DNA of 9,424 nt, taken from an uncultured Ruminococcus sp. GTDB taxonomy: Bacteria; Bacillota; Clostridia; Lachnospirales; Lachnospiraceae. Location: the NCBI GenBank assembly GCA_900553885.1, contig USFD01000108.1, positions 1 to 9,424 on the forward strand, written 5' to 3'. Of this stretch, positions 4,155 through 9,424 are shown in pieces. The notes beneath the pieces are model-generated. The model was not told the origin of the DNA. It ran no database searches and was given only the letters and a program-made list of their open reading frames with translations. Each line of letters opens with the position of its first letter. The stretch's first letter is position 1. Made by a program: the position numbers and the translations under genes.

Positions 4155-6173
4155 ATGCAGTTCTATAAGTTTGAAGGATTTGTAAACAACAAGGAATGGA
4201 CGGACGAAAATGAAACGAGGAGCATCCTCCGCGAAAGGGCAAGAAAAATCCAGCTGAAAAGCACGGATTTCAATCAGACGCTTCAGGATCAGTCCTGCTT
4301 ATATGTAACCCATGCATCCGATCATATCCTTCGCGCAGGTATCATCTGCCGGGAATCTTCAGAACTTCAGAAACAAATACAGGCCTTTCTGGAAGCGCTG
4401 GACCTGTCGGTAAAAGATATGCGGATTGATGAAATCACTTTCACAGCTGCCAGATCTATGCTTCAGGCTTCCTGCCGTCATGATTTCATTGATGACGACG
4501 TTGAAATACTGGAGCGCTTTGACCTGGATAGATTGTGCGGCCATCTCGGAAGGTTTATTGACTATGAGGAAAAGATCATAGATAAGGCGGCAAAGTCTGC
4601 GATTTATGAAAAAACACATACATTCTCCGCCGGAGAATCCCTCCGTCAGGAGCTTGACAGGATCTATGCCGGAAAATCCATGAAAAAAGCAATCGGCCAT
4701 CCGGTTCATTATATGATACAGACGGATGACTCTGACACAAGATGGAACCTGTGCTGCCTTCTGCTTCAGGCTCTCTATGCAAATGAGAGGCTGAAAAGCA
4801 GACGCTGCTGTCTGTTACACGTCTGTCCGGGAGAACAGTTTTCCCGGTCCACATATGACTGCCTTTATAAAAGCTGCAATGGCGGAGCAGTGATCGTAAG
4901 ATATCTTGCAGACAACAGCAGCGAAGATAACTGTGCGTCAGGCGACCGGGACGTCACCGAGCTTCTCTGCAAAACCATGAAAAAATACCGGAATCAGGTG
5001 CTTACCATCTTCTCTTTCCCCCGGGAATGTACAAACGCAAAAGATATTTTCTATGAAAATCTCGGAAGCACCAGCTTTGTCGAATTAAGAGAAGATTTTA
5101 TGAACAGCAGCACGGCGGAAAATTTTCTGAAAGAGCTTGCCGGAAAGTACGCTGTAAGATATGATAAAAAGCTCTTTTCCATGCTGGAAGCAGATAAGGG
5201 ATATCTTGCTCCGGATCTGCATACGCTTTTTGACAGCTGGTATGACCAGAAACTGAAAACATCTGTTTATCCACAGTATCGTACTGTCGAAACAATGAAT
5301 CAGACTGTCATAAAATCTGCTCCGAAAGGCTCTGCTTATACAGAGCTGATGGAAATGATCGGACTGGATGAAGCAAAAAAGATTATCAGACAGGCGCTTG
5401 CTTACGCAAAAGCACAGAAGGTTTTCTCCGAAAAAGGAATGGCGTCAGACCACCTGTCCATGCATATGGTATTTTCCGGGAATCCAGGTACGGCAAAGAC
5501 GACTGTCGCCCGGCTCTTTGCCCGGATCATGAGGGAAAATCATCTTCTCTCAAAAGGACATCTGATCGAAGTCGGGCGCGGTGATCTCATCGGGAAATAT
5601 GTAGGCTGGACCGCACCGGCAATCCAGAAAAAATTCAGGCAGGCGGAAGGCGGTGTATTATTTATCGATGAAGCATACTCTCTGGTGGACGATCGAGACG
5701 GTTCCTATGGCGATGAAGCGATCAATACAATCGTTCAGGAAATGGAAAACCACCGGGATAATGTCGTTGTAATCTTCGCGGGATATCCAGATAAAATGGA
5801 GACTTTCCTTCAGAAAAATCCCGGCCTCCGCTCCCGTATTGCATTCCATGTACCGTTTGAAGATTACAGCACAGATGAACTCTGTGATATCGCCCGTCTG
5901 CTTACCAGAAGAAAGGGACTGGAGTTTTCCAGAGATGCCTGCAAAAAGCTGGAACAGCTGTTTTCCGCGGCACGGGAACAGGACGATTTCGGAAACGGAA
6001 GATACGTCCGCAACATGATCGAAAAAGCACAGATGGCACAGGCTGTCCGGCTGCTTGATAAAGACTATGACCAGATTACGTCCAAAGACATTACCACTCT
6101 GCAGGCTGAGGATATCGAACTGCCTGTGATAAAAGAGAAAAAAGGCCAGCCTATAGGCTTTATACGCCGGTAA
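4155..6173 (+). CDS. CbbX/SpoVK-type AAA ATPase with a dead and a live AAA module
   Basis: The 672-aa protein has an N-terminal domain of unknown type (about 1-175), a degenerate AAA module (about 180-370) and a complete CbbX/SpoVK-type AAA module (about 395-640). In the second module Walker A is GNPGTAKTT (442-450, K448), Walker B is VLFIDE (501-506), sensor 1 lies in VVVIFAGYP (537-545), the arginine finger region is NPGLRSR (555-561) and sensor 2 is NGR (614-616). The first module aligns to it but lacks the Walker Lys, the Walker B Asp-Glu and the arginine finger. Such ATPases form hexameric remodelling rings; the family includes the sporulation protein SpoVK, the Rubisco activase CbbX and EccA of type VII secretion. 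The start is secure, with GGAGG at 4143-4147, seven bases before ATG. The target is unknown. It is transcribed divergently from the phosphatase. Confidence 0.9.
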   Translation: MQFYKFEGFVNNKEWTDENETRSILRERARKIQLKSTDFNQTLQDQSCLYVTHASDHILRAGIICRESSELQKQIQAFLEALDLSVKDMRIDEITFTAARSMLQASCRHDFIDDDVEILERFDLDRLCGHLGRFIDYEEKIIDKAAKSAIYEKTHTFSAGESLRQELDRIYAGKSMKKAIGHPVHYMIQTDDSDTRWNLCCLLLQALYANERLKSRRCCLLHVCPGEQFSRSTYDCLYKSCNGGAVIVRYLADNSSEDNCASGDRDVTELLCKTMKKYRNQVLTIFSFPRECTNAKDIFYENLGSTSFVELREDFMNSSTAENFLKELAGKYAVRYDKKLFSMLEADKGYLAPDLHTLFDSWYDQKLKTSVYPQYRTVETMNQTVIKSAPKGSAYTELMEMIGLDEAKKIIRQALAYAKAQKVFSEKGMASDHLSMHMVFSGNPGTAKTTVARLFARIMRENHLLSKGHLIEVGRGDLIGKYVGWTAPAIQKKFRQAEGGVLFIDEAYSLVDDRDGSYGDEAINTIVQEMENHRDNVVVIFAGYPDKMETFLQKNPGLRSRIAFHVPFEDYSTDELCDIARLLTRRKGLEFSRDACKKLEQLFSAAREQDDFGNGRYVRNMIEKAQMAQAVRLLDKDYDQITSKDITTLQAEDIELPVIKEKKGQPIGFIRR

Positions 6174-6195
6174 AAAGCCGACAGGCAAAAATATT

Positions 6196-6231
6196 CCCCT
6201 GCATACATTCTTTTTACAACGTATGCAGGGG
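6196..6231 (-). terminator. Terminator hairpin of the GH127 operon, sister copy of the spoIIID-leader hairpin
   Basis: As minus-strand RNA, 6231-6218 pairs with 6209-6196 over 14 base pairs (one G-U) around the loop GUAAAAAG. The stem is followed by AATATTTTTG, a usable T-rich tract. It lies about 60 bases past the GH127 stop, so it fits as that operon's terminator. In plus-strand RNA an A-C mismatch appears and no T-run follows, so it is less suited to ending the AAA transcript. It matches 100-135 at 33 of 36 positions, including the whole loop. Confidence 0.7.
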
Positions 6232-6289
6232 AAAGGGAGGGCATTGCTTTCTATTTCGCCGGATCAAATTTTTATTCAATGCCGCGGCT

Positions 6290-8359
6290 TCATTTTTCTC
6301 CCGTCATCTCCTTCATCCACACCGTCATTTCTCCTTCTCCTCTGTTATTCCAGTACGCATAAGGCACAAGCCGGATCGTGGTATCTTCAAGCTTCATTCT
6401 TGCCTCGCCGTACAGTGTATCCCCGTCCCAGCCATCCTGGGAGATCCGTTTTCCCGCTGCTTCCAGAACCATAGTTCCTCCTGCCAGATTTTCCTCCCAG
6501 CGGCTCCGGACCGGTTTCGAAGGATCCACATAAAGAGCCGCCAGATTGGCTCCGTTATCCACCTCCTCAGCTGCATAAACCAGAGGACCGCAGACAACGC
6601 ACACCTTCCCCGCATCCTCTCTTACCTGCGGATTTGCCCGGACAAATCTGGGCGTAAAGCAGAGGGAATCCCCCTCCGTTTCTCCATAAGACAGGCACTT
6701 TTCCTCCTCTTCTCCCGTCTGCTCTTCGAACTGTACGGTATAGGTTCCTTCGTCCCGGCAGGGAATGTATACATACCCTTTCTCCCGCCGGATCCTTTCA
6801 CCGCCTGCATCCCTGCTGTTCTCTTTTCCGGTCTCCGGCCCGGACTGCGCTTCACCCGGGCAATGCACTGAAACACCCTGCACATATTCCGGGACCCGGA
6901 CAGCCAGCACCATATTCCTGACGGATGCACCCTCTCTTTTTACTTCAATCTCCACCCGCCTGCTCCACGGGAAATCGGTCCGCACACAGATCTCTGCCTG
7001 GCCGGATTTCAGAGGAATCAGGGCAGTGCCTGACACAAAGAGATTGACATACACCGTGTCCTCCTCATAACTGTAAACATACTCGCCCAGGGAGGCCAGC
7101 GTCCGGGCAATATTCGCGGGACAGCAGGCCACACCGAACCATTTCTGGCGGCTGCTCTTCACATGTTCCCGGGATGTCCTTTCCATACATGCAGGCGGCC
7201 ACACCTCAAGAGGATTGACATAGAAAAACCGTTTTCCGTCCTGGCTGATACCTGCAAGTACTGTATTATACAGCGCACGCTCCATAACATCCCCGTATTT
7301 TCCGTCTTTTGTAATAAGCAGCATCCTCCGGGCAAACAGGGCCAGACCTATGGATGCGCAGGATTCCGAATAATTAAATCCGTTGGGCAGATCATAGTCC
7401 GTAGTGAACCGCTCCAGTATGCCGGAGGAGCCGATGCCGCCTGTCACATACATTCTTTTTGTCACAATGTTTTTCATCAGTGTTTCACAGGCCTTCAGAA
7501 GCTCTTCATCCTCGTATTTCTCCGCCAGATCCGCCATGGCGCAGTACATATAAACCGCTCTTACCGCATGGCCCTCCGCGGTTTTCTGTTCCCGGACAGG
7601 AAGATGGGACTGGGAATACTCCGGCCGGTAGTCGGACAGTTCGGGAAAAATACAGGTCTGTCCCGGGCGCTTCATTTCCTCCAGAAAATAATTTTCTTCT
7701 CCCGTGCCTCTTACATCTATAAAATATTTTGCCAGCTCAAGATATCGTTTCTCCCCGGTAACATCATAAAGTTTTACCAGCGCCAGCTCAATCTCCTGGT
7801 GTCCCGGCATTCCCTTCCTCTTGCCCTCCTGAGGACCGAACGTCTCATCCACAAGATCCGCCATCCGGCGGACGATTTCCAGAAATTTCTTCTTCCCGGT
7901 CGCCTGATAATACGCCACGGCAGCCTCAATCATATGACCCAGTGTATAAAGCTCGTGGCCTTCTCTGAGATTTGTAAATCTTCTCTGAGGCTCTTTCAGG
8001 ATAAAATACGTATTAAAATATCCGTCCGGCTGCTGCGCGCGTCCGATCAGATCTATCAGTTCATCCGCACGCTTTTCCAGCTCTTTATCCGGATGTTCCG
8101 CCAGCGAATACGCCACGGCTTCCAGCCATTTCGCGGCGTCCGAATCCTGAAAAACAGCGCCGTAAAATTCTCCTTCTTTCTCCCCGGCCGCAATACGGAA
8201 GTTCTCAATGCAGTGGCTTTTCGCCGCTCCCTCTACTCTGTCATTCAGGGCGTCCCACTGATAATCCAGGATCTCCTCTCTGACAAGCTTTCTGTATTTG
8301 TCCCAGAAGCCATCTCTGATTTTTACATTTTTTACCTCAACTGTCTTTGCTTTCTTCAT
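6290..8359 (-). CDS. GH127 beta-L-arabinofuranosidase
   Basis: A 689-aa member of glycoside hydrolase family 127 (formerly DUF1680), which releases beta-linked L-arabinofuranose from plant arabino-oligosaccharides and glycoproteins. Numbered from the ATG at 8359, the landmarks are YVTGGIGSSG followed by E316 (acid/base, in ILERF), E332 and C334 in YSESCAS, and C412-C413 in GVACCPAN. These match the Zn-bound Glu/Cys set and the Cys nucleophile of Bifidobacterium HypBA1 (E322, E338, C340, C417, C418), with the same spacing to within a residue. The N-terminal two-thirds is the alpha/alpha barrel and the C-terminus is beta-rich. There is no signal peptide, so it is cytoplasmic and acts on imported sugar. 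An upstream in-frame GTG (8380) exists, but the ATG has AAGGGAG ten bases before it. It overlaps the end of the sensor kinase gene by 23 bases. Confidence 0.9.
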   Translation of the reverse strand: MKKAKTVEVKNVKIRDGFWDKYRKLVREEILDYQWDALNDRVEGAAKSHCIENFRIAAGEKEGEFYGAVFQDSDAAKWLEAVAYSLAEHPDKELEKRADELIDLIGRAQQPDGYFNTYFILKEPQRRFTNLREGHELYTLGHMIEAAVAYYQATGKKKFLEIVRRMADLVDETFGPQEGKRKGMPGHQEIELALVKLYDVTGEKRYLELAKYFIDVRGTGEENYFLEEMKRPGQTCIFPELSDYRPEYSQSHLPVREQKTAEGHAVRAVYMYCAMADLAEKYEDEELLKACETLMKNIVTKRMYVTGGIGSSGILERFTTDYDLPNGFNYSESCASIGLALFARRMLLITKDGKYGDVMERALYNTVLAGISQDGKRFFYVNPLEVWPPACMERTSREHVKSSRQKWFGVACCPANIARTLASLGEYVYSYEEDTVYVNLFVSGTALIPLKSGQAEICVRTDFPWSRRVEIEVKREGASVRNMVLAVRVPEYVQGVSVHCPGEAQSGPETGKENSRDAGGERIRREKGYVYIPCRDEGTYTVQFEEQTGEEEEKCLSYGETEGDSLCFTPRFVRANPQVREDAGKVCVVCGPLVYAAEEVDNGANLAALYVDPSKPVRSRWEENLAGGTMVLEAAGKRISQDGWDGDTLYGEARMKLEDTTIRLVPYAYWNNRGEGEMTVWMKEMTGEK

Positions 8360-9424
8360 CTTTTTTCTGCTCCCTTCCACCTGGAATTATTACGGTTATA
8401 CAGGTTCCCTCATCCCATTCACTCTCAATAATAAGACCTGCTTTTTTCCCATATACAAGCTGCAGTCTCTGCTGCACATTCGGAAGGCCGAATCCGCCTT
8501 CATAAATCTTCTTTTCTGTGGCCTGCCTGCAGTTTATTTCTTCTTTTAATTTTTCAAGCTGTTCCGGAAGCATTCCGGCTCCATTGTCCTTTACCTGAAA
8601 GAACAGATCCTCTTTTCCGGTATATGCGGTTACTTCAATATGGCCTTCTCTTCCGGAATCCTGAAATCCGTGATACAGACTGTTCTCCGCAAGGGGCTGC
8701 AGAATGAATTTCAGAACTTTTATATTTTCCATCCCCGGCTCAATCCGGCATTCCCAGGTAACCGAATCCGGAAACCGCATGCTCTGGATCTCCAGATAAG
8801 ACTGCACATAACGCATTTCCTCCGCAACTGTCACATACTCCATGCCATGGCTCAGACTGAGCCTGAAAAACTCTGACAGCGCAAGCGTCATTTTCTCGCT
8901 GGTACTGTCATTGTTTCTCCGGGCCGACATTGCGATAGAGTCCAGGGCATTGTACAGAAAATGAGGATTCACCTGATACTGCATGGCTTTCAGCTGCAGA
9001 TACCGTTTCTGCTCCTCATCCTTGTGAATCTGCGCCATCAGTTCCTTGATGTTCAGCGACATATTGTTCAGCGTAGCCGCCAGAATACCCATCTCGTCCT
9101 GATCCTCGTCATGAACGACAATATCCATGTTTCCTTCTCCGATCTGCTGCATGGCCGTCCCGATCTTTCTCATGGGACGTGTGATTCTTCCCGACAGGAA
9201 TACAGCCAGACCTACGCTGATCCCCAGAAGGATCAGAAGTTCCAGCATAAGAATCTGAAGCAGCATATTGACAGGCGCATAGGCCGTATCTTTGTCGATC
9301 CACGTCTTCAGCACCCATCCTTCCTGTTCTTTTGTACTTACAATATCTCCTTCATTAAGCGTGACATTTTTCTCTGAAACGAGGAAAAAATTACGTTCAG
9401 ACCCTTCCATCAGGTAATGCTGGT
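8337..9424 (-). CDS. YesM-type sensor histidine kinase (5' end beyond the window)
   Basis: The frame stays open to the right edge (residues QHYL precede the first Met at 9408-9410), so only the C-terminal part is visible. Numbered from that Met, it shows the end of an extracellular sensor domain, a membrane segment (about 47-73), a HAMP domain (about 74-126, starting RITRPMRKIG), and the His_kinase/YesM core with the phospho-acceptor H150 in QVNPHFLYNALDSIA. The ATPase domain has an N-box (LQPLAENSLYHG), a G1 box (VKDNGAGM) and a G2 box (GGFGLPNVQQRL). Kinases of this LytS/YesM class usually pair with an AraC-type response regulator and control carbohydrate ABC transporters and glycosidases. 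Its overlap with the GH127 gene supports control of an arabinan or arabinoside operon. The regulator and transporter would lie outside the window. Confidence 0.9.
   Translation of the reverse strand, partial: QHYLMEGSERNFFLVSEKNVTLNEGDIVSTKEQEGWVLKTWIDKDTAYAPVNMLLQILMLELLILLGISVGLAVFLSGRITRPMRKIGTAMQQIGEGNMDIVVHDEDQDEMGILAATLNNMSLNIKELMAQIHKDEEQKRYLQLKAMQYQVNPHFLYNALDSIAMSARRNNDSTSEKMTLALSEFFRLSLSHGMEYVTVAEEMRYVQSYLEIQSMRFPDSVTWECRIEPGMENIKVLKFILQPLAENSLYHGFQDSGREGHIEVTAYTGKEDLFFQVKDNGAGMLPEQLEKLKEEINCRQATEKKIYEGGFGLPNVQQRLQLVYGKKAGLIIESEWDEGTCITVIIPGGREQKKDEESKDS

Noticed and set aside
5658..6188. Minus-strand frame of 176 codons
   Set aside because: It lies opposite the most conserved part of the AAA ATPase (Walker B to the C-terminus) and shows no domain.
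100..6231. The whole region between the two hairpins as a 6-kb mobile element with hairpin ends
   Set aside because: The hairpins are direct rather than inverted copies, there is no transposase or integrase, and both work plausibly as terminators, so the duplication at 1-273/3266-3476 is the better-supported boundary.
7163..8431. Long open frame (422 codons) on the plus strand
   Set aside because: It is antisense to the GH127 gene, whose catalytic residues and family length are clear. The translated sequence has no recognisable domain and no convincing ribosome site.

Overview
The window looks like a chromosomal segment of a spore-forming Firmicute, most likely a Lachnospiraceae-type gut clostridium. 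The evidence is the 5' end of spoIIID, strong AGGAGG-type ribosome binding sites, a YesM-type sensor kinase paired with a GH127 glycosidase, and a SpoVK/CbbX-type AAA ATPase. The genus is an inference. No rRNA, tRNA, CRISPR array, transposase or integrase was recognised.

Layout. (1) 1-150, minus strand: the first 30 codons of spoIIID (TTG start), with a hairpin and a candidate sigma-E promoter directly upstream. (2) 162-273: the last 20 codons and 3' flank of a phosphatase-like gene, broken off at 273. (3) About 274-3265: an AT-rich accessory block on the minus strand. It holds a two-cistron operon (WYL-domain regulator, then an unknown 252-aa protein) and a separately promoted 188-aa membrane protein, bounded by intrinsic terminators. 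(4) 3266-3889, minus strand: a spoIIID fragment broken at both ends, then the intact 158-aa Cx5R phosphatase-like gene. (5) 3890-4154: a divergent regulatory region rich in inverted repeats. (6) 4155-6173, plus strand: a 672-aa AAA ATPase with a dead and a live AAA module in tandem. (7) 6196-6231: a second copy of the spoIIID-leader hairpin. (8) 6290-9424, minus strand: a sugar-utilisation operon with a YesM-like sensor kinase (5' end outside the window) overlapping a GH127 beta-L-arabinofuranosidase.

The most informative structure is a duplication. The arrangement phosphatase then spoIIID occurs twice, flanking the AT-rich WYL block. The left copy keeps the spoIIID start and a phosphatase stub. 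The right copy keeps the whole phosphatase and a spoIIID stub that lost its start, promoter and leader through a 111-bp deletion between 10-bp near-direct repeats. The block was therefore probably acquired or bracketed by duplication or homologous integration.

The second notable element is the 14-bp hairpin in the spoIIID leader. It would pair with the spoIIID Shine-Dalgarno sequence, is followed by a T-run containing the TTG start, and has a perfect sigma-E -10 element inside it. Its sister copy at 6196-6231 differs at three bases, and every difference keeps pairing as G-U only in minus-strand RNA.

Base composition changes along the window: a sampled line at 841-900 has 17/60 G+C, while 7561-7620 inside the GH127 gene has 34/60.
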